Source of the DNA: Pelagibius sp050043265
Lineage (GTDB): Bacteria > Pseudomonadota > Alphaproteobacteria > Kiloniellales > Kiloniellaceae
DNA: 64,000 nucleotides
NCBI GenBank assembly: GCA_050043265.1
Contig: JBHJIR010000016.1
Coordinates: forward strand, 37,227 to 101,226
Direction: 5' to 3'
Every line of letters starts with the position of its first letter. Position 1 is the first letter of the stretch. The translations under genes and the position numbers were made by a program. Shown here piece after piece: positions 17,322 through 25,003 of this stretch. The notes under the pieces were generated by a model. It ran no database searches. It saw only the letters and a list, made by a program, of their open reading frames with translations, and had not been told where the DNA came from.

Positions 17322-18185
17322 ATGCCGAACATCAATCAGTTCACCCTCACGCAGGCGGTCAAAGACTCGTTTCAAACCGAAGCGGGCAGCCGGTTCGAAA
17401 AACTGCTGCATGGCCTGATCGATCATCTTCATGACTACACGCGCGAGATGAACCTGACCCACGAAGAGTGGATGCGGGTCCTCACCTTCCTCTACGACTG
17501 CGGGAAGATTTCGACGCCGGAACGTCAGGAATTCATCCTGCTGTCGGACGTCCTGGGCTTCTCCGCCTTGGTCGACATGATCAACACGCGCGGCGGCGCC
17601 ACGGAGGGATCGAACCTCGGCCCCTTCTACCTCGACAACGCGCCGAGGAAGGAACTGGGCGCCGATCTCGGCGGCGGACGCGCCGGCGTGACCGTCCTGG
17701 TCCACGGCAAGGTCACCGCCTCGCTCCATAAGCCGCGGCCGGGCGCCATGGGCGACACAGGGCAGGCGGATTCCGCCTGCACCTATCCGATCCAGGATCA
17801 GGGCCAAGGCCAGGACAAGTACGACCTCAGGGGACTCTTCCAGACCAACGAGAAGGGCGAATACTATTACACGACGGTGCTGCCCAAGCCCTATACCGTG
17901 CCCTACGACGGCCCGGTCGGCGAACTGCTGCGGGCGGGTAACAGGCACGCCTGGCGGGCGGCGCACCTGCACTACATCGTGCGAGCGCCCGGCATGAGCG
18001 CAATCACGACCGAGGTCATCTTCGAAAACACCGAGTACCTCGACAACGATGCCGTGTTCGGTGTGCGCAAGTCTCTCATCGCCAAGCTTGAGCCCTACAA
18101 GGCAAGCGGCGAAGATGACATGAAGCTGGAGAAGACTCCGGATGCCAGGTTCAAATTCGACTTCATCCTGGCGCCCGAAGGTTGA
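17322..18185 (+). CDS. intradiol ring-cleavage dioxygenase (catechol/hydroxyquinol 1,2-dioxygenase type)
   Basis: A 287-residue non-heme Fe(III) dioxygenase that opens catechol-type rings between the two hydroxyls. The N-terminal helical linker domain (residues 10-90) is followed by EGSNLGPFYL. Fe ligands are predicted as Tyr155, Tyr191 (KPYTVPYDGPVG), His215 and His217 (RAAHLHYIV); their spacing of 36, 24 and 2 equals the canonical 164/200/224/226 set. The stretch before Tyr155 lacks the common WQA(N/D) motif and carries an altered GAMGDTGQADSACTYP, so substrate preference may differ. GGGGAGG precedes ATG 17322. Overlaps the IclR gene by four bases, forming an operon divergent from the CoA-transferase/TRAP genes. 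Confidence 0.88.
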   Translation: MPNINQFTLTQAVKDSFQTEAGSRFEKLLHGLIDHLHDYTREMNLTHEEWMRVLTFLYDCGKISTPERQEFILLSDVLGFSALVDMINTRGGATEGSNLGPFYLDNAPRKELGADLGGGRAGVTVLVHGKVTASLHKPRPGAMGDTGQADSACTYPIQDQGQGQDKYDLRGLFQTNEKGEYYYTTVLPKPYTVPYDGPVGELLRAGNRHAWRAAHLHYIVRAPGMSAITTEVIFENTEYLDNDAVFGVRKSLIAKLEPYKASGEDDMKLEKTPDARFKFDFILAPEG

Positions 18186-19036
18186 GACCGGTGGATGCCC
18201 GGATGGATGCCCAGGTGGATGCCATGGACGAGAAAACCACGGACCAGGAGCGCCCGGCGGAGTTCGTCGAGGCCTTGGCCAAGGGCCTGGGGATTCTCGA
18301 GAGCTTCGATGCGACCCATCCGGAGATGACGCTCAGCGAGGTGGCGCGCCGGGTCGGCCTCACTCCCGCCGCCGCGCGCCGCAGCCTCCTTACGCTCTCC
18401 GCCCTGGGCTACGTCGGCCAGACCAACAAGCGCTTTCACCTGCGCCCCAAGGTGATGACCCTGGGGTCGGCCTTCTACTTCTCGGCGCGGATCGATGAGG
18501 TGCTGCAGCCGGACCTGCGCGAACTGGTGGAGCGCTTCGGCGATGCCTCTTCGGTCGGGACCCTCGACGGCCACGACGTCATCTACATCGCCCACGTCTC
18601 GGTCCAGCGTGCACGCCGCGCGGCGGCGGTTGTCGGCGCACGCTATCCCGCCTATGCCACCTCGCTGGGCCGCGTCCTGATGGCCGGGCTCAGCGACGCT
18701 GAACTGGATGAATACATCGCGACCGTCGATCTGAAGCCCCTGACATCCAAGACGATTGTCGACCGCAAGGCCCTGCGCCGCGAGATCATGGCGGTCCGCG
18801 AAGCCGGCTACTCGACCACGGTCGACCAGCTCGACTACGGCATTACCGCCCTGGCGGTACCGATCCGCGATCTTAACGGCCGCACCATCGCCGCCCTCAA
18901 CTCTTCGGGCTACACCGGGATGGTGACGCCGAAGGCGCTGACCAAGGAGCGGCTTCCGGAGTTGCGGACCGTCGCGTCGCGGATCGCGCACGCCATCTCC
19001 CGCTACCCGGTCCTTCAATCGATAATCGGCGCCTGA
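18182..19036 (+). CDS. IclR-family transcriptional regulator, PcaR/PobR-like
   Basis: A 284-residue regulator. FVEALAKGLGILESF and LSEVARRVGLTPAAARRSLLTLSALGYV form the winged helix around residues 31-82; the effector domain contains LDGHDVIYIAHV, YPAYATSLGRVLMAGL and the C-terminal GYTGMVTP. The pattern is that of PcaR/PcaU/PobR, which respond to aromatic acids or beta-ketoadipate. TTG at 18182 overlaps the dioxygenase stop; in-frame ATGs at 18203 and 18224 are equally possible because the first 15 residues are a small VDARMDAQVDAMD repeat. It probably controls both divergent operons through the palindrome at 17186. Confidence 0.9.
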   Translation: MRPVDARMDAQVDAMDEKTTDQERPAEFVEALAKGLGILESFDATHPEMTLSEVARRVGLTPAAARRSLLTLSALGYVGQTNKRFHLRPKVMTLGSAFYFSARIDEVLQPDLRELVERFGDASSVGTLDGHDVIYIAHVSVQRARRAAAVVGARYPAYATSLGRVLMAGLSDAELDEYIATVDLKPLTSKTIVDRKALRREIMAVREAGYSTTVDQLDYGITALAVPIRDLNGRTIAALNSSGYTGMVTPKALTKERLPELRTVASRIAHAISRYPVLQSIIGA

Positions 19037-19063
19037 ACGCGCAAAGGCGCGATGGAGGAAAGT

Positions 19064-20566
19064 ATGTGCAGGCTATGTGACTCCACGACCCGGGCAACCC
19101 TCTCCCCCACCCGGCGGGGCTTCCTCAAAACGAGCTTGGGCACCGGGCTGGCGGCGGCAGCGACGGGCCTTTCCGGCCCGGCGCAGGCGCAGGGCGAAAC
19201 GCCTATGCCGGAGGGACTGGCGGCAGGCGGGCGGCGCATTCTGATCCGCGGCGGCGCCGTGCTGTCGATGGACGAGACCGTCGGCAACTACCCGGCCGGC
19301 GACGTGTTGATCGATGGTTCCAAGATCGTCGAGGTTGCCGCGCGCATCGACGCACCCGACGCCGCCGTGGTCGAAGCCGCGGGCAGGATCGTCATGCCCG
19401 GATTCATCGACACCCACCACCACCAGTTCGAAACGGCGCTGCGCAGCCAGCTCGCCAACGGCATCCTGATCAACGACGGCCGCCCGGCCAACGCCACCAA
19501 CTACTACGATACCATCCTGCAGCAGTTCTCGATGGTCTACCGGCCGGAAGACGTCTACATCAACGAGCTCTACGGCTCGATTGCGCAGATGGACGCTGGC
19601 GTGACGACGGTGATGGACGTGAGCCAGATCCATCACTCGCCGGAGCATTCGGACGCGGCGATCGAAGGCCTGCGCGATGCCGGCCGCCGCGCGGTCTTCG
19701 GCTACTTCGAAGGCTGGGGCGACCGGGCCCGGTATCCGGGGGACGCCACGCGCATCCGGCAGCAGCACTTCTCCTCTGACGACCAGTTGCTGACCATGGT
19801 CATGGGCGGCGAGATCTATCTGCCCGGCCATGAGGAGGCCTGGCGCATCGGACGGGAGCTGGACCTGCCGATCGCGCTGCACGTCGTCGGCACCTTCGGC
19901 ATGCAGCCGACCTTTGACGAGCTCGGCGCCGCCGGCCGGTTCGGCCCCGACAACATCTTCATCCACATGACCGGCATGTCCGAGGCCGGCTGGCAATACG
20001 CCGCCGACGCCGGCGCCCACGTTTCCCTGGCGGTGCCCATCGAAATGCACATGCGCCACGGCACGCCGCCAATTCAAAAGGCCATCGACCTCGGCCTGAG
20101 CCTTTCCCTCTCGACCGACGTCGAATGCACCATGACGGCCGACTTCTTCACGCAGATGCGCGGCGTGGTCACGCTGCAGCGGATGCTGGCGAACGAAAAG
20201 GCGCTGGCCGGCGAAGACTATCCGGAACTGATGACGACGCTGCAGGCCATCCGCCTGGCCACCCAGGGCGGCGCCGCCGGCCTGCGGCTGGACCACAAGA
20301 CCGGCAGCCTGACGCCGGGCAAGGAAGCGGACATCATCCTGCTGGATGCCGAGGCCGTCAATGTCGCCCCGCTTAACAACGTGCCGGGCGCTGTGGTGAC
20401 GCTGATGGAGCGCCACAACGTCGAGACCGTCTTCGTCGCGGGGCGGGTCAAGAAGTGGCGCGGCCGGCTTCTCGGCTTCGACCTGGACCGCCTGCGGGCG
20501 GAACTGGAAAGCAGCCGCGACTATCTTTTCGAAGCCGCCGGCGTGAAGCGCGACCTCTTCGCCTGA
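19064..20566 (+). CDS. Tat-exported amidohydrolase (cytosine deaminase/atrazine chlorohydrolase-like)
   Basis: A 500-residue metal-dependent hydrolase. A twin-arginine signal RRGFLKTSLG near residues 17-26 with an AQA cleavage region implies folded export to the periplasm, unusual for this family. FIDTHHHQFETAL near 117-129 holds the first metal histidines, ALHVVGTFG near 273 and FIHMTGMSE near 305 hold the next, and STDVECTM near 350 the catalytic Asp. ATG 19064 is favoured because GGAGGA lies five bases upstream; an ATG 12 bases earlier lacks a site. It follows the IclR gene by 27 bases. Periplasmic deamination or dechlorination of a ring compound before uptake by the TRAP system is a reasonable guess. 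Confidence 0.87.
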   Translation: MCRLCDSTTRATLSPTRRGFLKTSLGTGLAAAATGLSGPAQAQGETPMPEGLAAGGRRILIRGGAVLSMDETVGNYPAGDVLIDGSKIVEVAARIDAPDAAVVEAAGRIVMPGFIDTHHHQFETALRSQLANGILINDGRPANATNYYDTILQQFSMVYRPEDVYINELYGSIAQMDAGVTTVMDVSQIHHSPEHSDAAIEGLRDAGRRAVFGYFEGWGDRARYPGDATRIRQQHFSSDDQLLTMVMGGEIYLPGHEEAWRIGRELDLPIALHVVGTFGMQPTFDELGAAGRFGPDNIFIHMTGMSEAGWQYAADAGAHVSLAVPIEMHMRHGTPPIQKAIDLGLSLSLSTDVECTMTADFFTQMRGVVTLQRMLANEKALAGEDYPELMTTLQAIRLATQGGAAGLRLDHKTGSLTPGKEADIILLDAEAVNVAPLNNVPGAVVTLMERHNVETVFVAGRVKKWRGRLLGFDLDRLRAELESSRDYLFEAAGVKRDLFA

Positions 20567-20621
20567 GAAGGCAAACCGCGGGGCCGGGTCATAAACAAAA
20601 AGAAAACCAAGGGAGGAAGAC

Positions 20622-21644
20622 GTGCTTTTGCCTACATCCCTCGTCGGCAGCTACTGCCAGCCGGAATGGCTCATCGACCGCGCCAGGTTGGCGGGTCGTT
20701 TCCCGCCGCGCACCCGCGCCAAGGAGCTGTGGCGCATCCCGCCGGAGCATCTTGAAGAGGCGCAGAACGACGCCACCCTGGTCGCCATCCGGGAACAGGA
20801 GGAGGCCGGCCTGGACATCCTCACCGACGGCGAGATCCGGCGGGAGAGCTATTCGAACCGCTTCGCCACTGCGCTGGACGGCGTCGACATCGACAACCCC
20901 GGCACCGCGCTGGACCGCTCGGGCCACCCCAATCCGGTGCCGCGGATCGTCGGCAGGATCCGCCGCAAGCATGCCGTCGAGGTCGAGGACCTGAAGTTCC
21001 TGAAGGCGCATACCGACCGCAAGGTGAAGATCACCCTGCCGGGCCCCTTCACCATGAGCCAGCAGGCGCAGAACGACTTCTATGCCACCCCTCGCGAGGC
21101 AGCCCTGGACTACGCCCAGGCCGTCAGGGAAGAGATCGCCGACCTCTTCGCCGCAGGCGCCGACGTCGTCCAGCTGGACGAGCCCTACATGCAGGCGCGC
21201 CCCGAGGCGGCCGAAGTGTACGGGCGCGATGCCCTCAACGCCGCCCTGGAGGGCGCCGCCGGGACCACCGCCGTGCATATCTGCTTCGGCTATGCGGCGA
21301 TCATCCATGAACGGCCGGCCGGCTACTCCTTCTTACCGCAGATGAAGGCCTGCAGCTGCAAGCAGGTCAGTATCGAGACCGCCCAGTCGAAGCTGGACAC
21401 CTCGGTGCTGGAGGCGTTGCGCGGCAAGGCCGTCATCCTGGGTGTATTGGACCTGTCGGACCACACCGTCGAAACGCCGGAAACGGTCGCCGGGCGGATC
21501 CGTCGCGCGCTGCCGCATGTCGACGCCGACAAGCTGATCGTCGCCCCGGACTGCGGCCTGAAGTACCTGCCGCGTGCGGTCGCCTTCGGCAAGATAAAGG
21601 CGATGGCCGCCGGCGCCGCGATCGTGCGGTCTGAGCTCGCGTAG
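20622..21644 (+). CDS. cobalamin-independent methionine synthase (MetE C-terminal) homologue
   Basis: A 340-residue protein corresponding only to the catalytic half of MetE. Zinc ligands are recognisable: HIC in AVHICFGYAAI, Glu in QVSIETAQS and Cys in APDCGLKYLP. GTG start at 20622 has an excellent GGGAGGA five bases upstream. Free-standing versions of this domain transfer methyl groups from donors other than methyltetrahydropteroyl-triglutamate or take part in catabolism of methylated compounds. Fifty-five bases after the amidohydrolase, so probably the last gene of that operon; a demethylation step (for example of an O- or S-methyl group) would fit the locus but is inference. Confidence 0.85.
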   Translation: MLLPTSLVGSYCQPEWLIDRARLAGRFPPRTRAKELWRIPPEHLEEAQNDATLVAIREQEEAGLDILTDGEIRRESYSNRFATALDGVDIDNPGTALDRSGHPNPVPRIVGRIRRKHAVEVEDLKFLKAHTDRKVKITLPGPFTMSQQAQNDFYATPREAALDYAQAVREEIADLFAAGADVVQLDEPYMQARPEAAEVYGRDALNAALEGAAGTTAVHICFGYAAIIHERPAGYSFLPQMKACSCKQVSIETAQSKLDTSVLEALRGKAVILGVLDLSDHTVETPETVAGRIRRALPHVDADKLIVAPDCGLKYLPRAVAFGKIKAMAAGAAIVRSELA

Positions 21645-21819
21645 CCGGAAAACTCTAACGCCCGCCGAGGGTACGTTGGGGGGCAGCGCAAACAACCTAG
21701 GACTCTCATATCCGCAAAGGGAGCCTATGGGGAGCAGGTCAGTCCCTGCCCCAGGCATGATCTAAGGATCTACACTGCAGCTGCGGTTCGCGGCAGATTT
21801 GCTCCAGCCCGCTTTCGCG

Positions 21820-22521
21820 TCAGGCGTAGGCCACCCAACCGCGCCACGTGAAACCGGCGTAAAATAGGTTCACATCCGAAAAGCCGGCTTCACGCAGGAT
21901 GGCCTCGTCCTTATGGGGGTCGTACATCGGAACATGGGCATCCACCGTACCGCGCATCTTCTCCACCTGTGCCGGATCGGCGCCCGATGCGAGGGCGAAG
22001 GCGGCGTAGCGCGACAGCCAAAGGGCACGCGCGCCGTCGTGCTGCGGAAAGCTGGAATGCGCCGCCACGAAGGGTGAGCCGGGCTTGAGCCGGCGGCGGA
22101 GTTCATGGACCGTCCGCGCGCGTTCCTCGGCGTCCAGGAAGTGTAACGTCAGAAGGCACGTCGCGGCGTCGAATGGGCCCTCTGGCGCATCATCGATATA
22201 GCCTTCGCAGAATGTAACACGCGCCACATCAGGGCCCAGTACGCGCTTTGCCTCGTCCAGCATCGCGCCCGCCGGATCGACGCCGACAAACGTCCAGCCC
22301 TGCTGCGCATCGGCCAAGGCGCGCAATTCCTGGCCGCCGCCGGCGCCAAGTACCAGTACACGGGCATCTTCGGGCGCACGCTCGGCCAACAGGATAGCGA
22401 TCATGCGGTGCAAGTCGGAGTAGCCGGGTACGAAACGCTGCGGACCGTCGCCGTAGCGCTTCGCGTGCTCGGGATCGTTAAAGGACGCGAGCAGCGATCG
22501 CATCGTATTGTCAGCCGTCAT
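21820..22521 (-). CDS. class I SAM-dependent methyltransferase
   Basis: A 233-residue methyltransferase. The SAM-binding motif I is VLVLGAGGGQEL near residues 54-65, GVDPAGAMLDEAKR near 79-92 is motif II, and FDAATCLLTLHFL near 113-125 is motif IV/post-motif. ATG 22521 lies inside the 3' end of the Rrf2 gene (11-base overlap), showing coupled translation. The pair Rrf2 plus methyltransferase behind a palindrome at the Rrf2 start suggests the methyltransferase is the regulated output. The methyl acceptor is unknown; the family includes small-molecule and metalloid methyltransferases, and the sequence here does not tell. Confidence 0.87.
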   Translation of the reverse strand: MTADNTMRSLLASFNDPEHAKRYGDGPQRFVPGYSDLHRMIAILLAERAPEDARVLVLGAGGGQELRALADAQQGWTFVGVDPAGAMLDEAKRVLGPDVARVTFCEGYIDDAPEGPFDAATCLLTLHFLDAEERARTVHELRRRLKPGSPFVAAHSSFPQHDGARALWLSRYAAFALASGADPAQVEKMRGTVDAHVPMYDPHKDEAILREAGFSDVNLFYAGFTWRGWVAYA

Positions 22522-22975
22522 GAACCGTCTCCGGATCGTAGGGTTGCTTGTGCGCGGCGAGCCGCGCATGGAAATCGGCGCTGAGTTGGGCGAGCGTCAC
22601 CGCGCCGAAGCGTGAGAGCAAGATTGCTTCGGCCTCGTCGAAGGCGTGCTCTAACGCCGCGTTGACCGCCTGCTCGACCAGACAGCCCGGCGTCTCCGTC
22701 CGATTGCCGATGGCCAGGAGCGAGGGTTCGCCCAGCGCCTCATAGACTTCGCGCAGGGTAAGCTTCGAAAGGTCGCAGGCGAGCGTCCAGCCGCCGCCAT
22801 GCCCCTTCTCCGAGCGCACATAGCCGCGCTCGCGCAGGCCCGCCATAACCCGCCGGATCACCACCGGATTGGTCTGCATCGCCATTGCCAGCGTTTCGGA
22901 TGTAGCCGGCCCGTCCTGTTCGGCCATGTGCAACAGCACATGCAGCACGCCCGACAATCGGCTGTCTCTTTTCAT
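22511..22975 (-). CDS. Rrf2-family transcriptional regulator
   Basis: A 154-residue winged-helix regulator starting LSGVLHVLLHMAEQDGPATSETLAMAMQTNPVVIRRVMAGLRERGYV (N-terminal 60 residues), with GHGGGWTLACDLSKLTL as the wing. Rrf2 members such as IscR and NsrR use three cysteines near residue 90-105 to hold an Fe-S cluster; here only one cysteine (ETPGCLVEQ) is present there, so a cluster is unlikely and another signal is sensed. The start codon sits inside a perfect ATGTAA-N9-TTACAT repeat, suggesting autoregulation. Overlaps the methyltransferase gene downstream. Confidence 0.9.
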   Translation of the reverse strand: MKRDSRLSGVLHVLLHMAEQDGPATSETLAMAMQTNPVVIRRVMAGLRERGYVRSEKGHGGGWTLACDLSKLTLREVYEALGEPSLLAIGNRTETPGCLVEQAVNAALEHAFDEAEAILLSRFGAVTLAQLSADFHARLAAHKQPYDPETVHDG

Positions 22976-22994
22976 GTAACTTCATATATTACAT
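22974..22994. promoter_or_regulatory. ATGTAA-N9-TTACAT inverted repeat over the Rrf2 start
   Basis: Perfect 6-base arms spaced by nine A/T-rich bases overlap the ATG of the Rrf2 gene. Size and symmetry fit an Rrf2-type operator; binding here would block both promoter and translation start. This is a strong candidate autoregulatory site. Confidence 0.6.
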
Positions 22995-23295
22995 AAAATT
23001 AAACCAGTCAAGCCGGTGCCGGAAGCGGCCGTCGATCAGCAGGTGAGGCATCCTACACAAACCAGTGGACGCCCGATCCGGCAGATCTTGAGACCTGCAA
23101 CGACACCGCTATGAGGGCGAGTCGGGTATGAGGGGCGAGTCGGGCAGCCTGACTTTGCCCTCCCCAAAAGGAGTTCTCATAGGCCATTTCTGGAGAATAT
23201 AACGTTAGATCAATGGCTCATTCTCAGAACGCCTTCGATCGCGCCTTCGTCTATTTCTGAGACTCAGCGTCTTTATGTGAGACGCCTCAGCACGC
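22995..23295. other. intergenic region, no gene seen
   Basis: About 300 bases between the Rrf2 promoter and the end of mobA. A tandem 17/18-base repeat (ATGAGGG-GCGAGTCGGG twice) lies at 23111-23145. Near the mobA end, GCGTCT and AGACGC arms form a small stem at 23268-23285, and CTTTATGTGAGACG (23271-23284) is the inverse of a string at 10729-10742. It may be the end of a decayed element or a terminator; no open frame is convincing. Confidence 0.5.
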
Positions 23296-23925
23296 CTACC
23301 TCAGATACCGCGCCGCCTCTTCCAGGTCTTCCGGGCGGTTGGTGTTGAAGAAGGGGTCGAGCGGGCCGGCGGGGCTGTCTGCGTCGGGGAAATCGACCGC
23401 GACCAGCCGGTAGCGCGCGGTCCACAGGTCGACCTTGCGCATGTCTTCTTCCACCATCGCCTTGCGCAAGTCCTCGCGCAGGCTTACCGGCCACAGGCCG
23501 AAGACCGGATGGGTGCGGCCGTGGGTGACGGCGCAGGCCATGTCGGCGCCGGCCGTTTCCACCGCCGCCAGCATCCGCGCCACCATATCGTGGGGAAAGA
23601 ACGGCGCATCGCAGGCGAAGCTCGCCAGCCAACGCGCGCCGGGCGCGTTCGCCGCCGCCCAGTCGAGGCCGGTCAGCACCCCGGCCAGTGGTCCGGCGTA
23701 GCCTTCCACCACATCGGCGGCGACCGGCAGTCCGAAATCCGCGAAGCGCGCCGGATCGCCGTTGGCGTTCAGCACCAGGGCCCCCACCTGCGGCGCCGCG
23801 CGTTCGACGATGTGGGCCAGGATCGGCCGCCCGCCAAGATCGCGCAGGCACTTGTCGCCGCCGCCCATGCGGCGCGACAGGCCGCCGGCCAGCAGCACGC
23901 CGGCAACGCTGTTGGTCTCGGTCAT
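23296..23925 (-). CDS. mobA: molybdenum cofactor guanylyltransferase MobA
   Basis: A 209-residue nucleotidyltransferase that joins GMP to molybdopterin to make the bis-MGD cofactor used by formate dehydrogenases and related enzymes. The signature LLAGGLSRRMGGGDKCL lies at residues 12-28, with conserved Lys in the GGDK stretch; ASFACDAPFFPHD near 100-112 corresponds to the metal-binding aspartate block. It follows fdhD by 19 bases on the same strand, so the two form an operon concerned with formate dehydrogenase maturation. Length is normal; ATG 23925 is the family start. Confidence 0.93.
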   Translation of the reverse strand: MTETNSVAGVLLAGGLSRRMGGGDKCLRDLGGRPILAHIVERAAPQVGALVLNANGDPARFADFGLPVAADVVEGYAGPLAGVLTGLDWAAANAPGARWLASFACDAPFFPHDMVARMLAAVETAGADMACAVTHGRTHPVFGLWPVSLREDLRKAMVEEDMRKVDLWTARYRLVAVDFPDADSPAGPLDPFFNTNRPEDLEEAARYLR

Positions 23926-23944
23926 CCGCTATGGTCCGGCTTGG

Positions 23945-24886
23945 TCACGCCGCGTCATCGGCGCGGCTGCTCTTGCGCTGGTGGCGCGGGTCTTCCTCGT
24001 CGGCCGCATCGGGATCGTGATCGAAGATCAGACGCTCTTCGCCGGCCAGGGCGAGGAAGCGCTTGCCCTTGGCGCGGCCCACCAGGGTCAGGCCCGCCTG
24101 CCGGGCCAGGTCGACGCCCCAGGCGGTAAAGCCCGAGCGCGACACCAGGATGGGAATGCCCATCTGCACCGTCTTGATCACCATCTCCGAGGTCAGCCGC
24201 CCGGTGGTGTAGAAGATCTTGTCCTCCGGGCTGACGTCGTGCAGCAGCATGTAGCCGGCGATCTTGTCGACCGCGTTGTGGCGCCCGACGTCTTCCATGT
24301 ACAGCAGCGGGCGGTCGCCCTGGCACAGCACGCAGCCGTGGATCGCGCCGGCCTGCAGGTAGAGGCTGGGCACCGCGTCGATCTGCTTCGACAGTGCGAC
24401 CAGCCAGGAGGTTTTCAGCACCGCGTCCGGCGGCAGCGCCACGGTCTCGAATTTTTCCATCAGGTCGCCGAACACGGTGCCCTGGGCGCAGCCGGACGTG
24501 CGCACCTTCTTCTTCAGCTTTTCCTCGTAGTCGGTCTCGCGCTCGGTGCGCACCACGACGACGTCCAGTTCCTCGTCGTAGTCGATGCCCTCGATCACGT
24601 CGTCGGGGCGCAGCATGTTCTGATTCAGCAGGTAGCCGACGGCGAGGTAGTCCGGGTGGTCGCCGATGGTCATCATGGTGACGATCTCCTGCCCGTTGAG
24701 GAACAGGGTCAGCGGCCGCTCGACCACCACGGCGGTCTCCACCGCCTTGCCGTCCTGGTCGAGGCCCCGGACGCGCTCGGTCAGCCGCGGATCGTCCGGA
24801 TCGGGGCGCAGCTCGAACTCGGCCAGGGCCGTCGCATCCGCCTTGGCGCGGCCCTTGCGCAGGGTTTTCGGCGTCTCTTCGCTCAC
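23945..24886 (-). CDS. fdhD: formate dehydrogenase accessory sulfurtransferase FdhD
   Basis: A 313-residue FdhD, which carries sulfur from the cysteine desulfurase to the molybdenum cofactor of formate dehydrogenase. Recognisable blocks are VVVERPLTLFLNGQEI near residue 52, TIGDHPDYLAVGYLL near 72-86, AIHGCVLCQGD near 181-191, EDVGRHNAVDKIAGYML near 198-214 and GRLTSEMVIKTVQMGIPILVSRS near 229-251. The loop that carries CxxC in Escherichia coli reads TSGCAQG with one cysteine, which is common in this group. A charged N- and C-terminal extension of about 30 residues each is present. First gene of the fdhD-mobA pair. Confidence 0.93.
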   Translation of the reverse strand: MSEETPKTLRKGRAKADATALAEFELRPDPDDPRLTERVRGLDQDGKAVETAVVVERPLTLFLNGQEIVTMMTIGDHPDYLAVGYLLNQNMLRPDDVIEGIDYDEELDVVVVRTERETDYEEKLKKKVRTSGCAQGTVFGDLMEKFETVALPPDAVLKTSWLVALSKQIDAVPSLYLQAGAIHGCVLCQGDRPLLYMEDVGRHNAVDKIAGYMLLHDVSPEDKIFYTTGRLTSEMVIKTVQMGIPILVSRSGFTAWGVDLARQAGLTLVGRAKGKRFLALAGEERLIFDHDPDAADEEDPRHQRKSSRADDAA

Positions 24887-25003
24887 GTCCTAACCTCTTT
24901 TTAGGATCACGCGCCCAACTATGAAGGCCGCGGGCGGCCCCGGCAAGGGGACCCGCCCGAGAGTTCATTTGGTCCCGCAACGCTGAAAAGCTATAAGAAA
25001 TCC

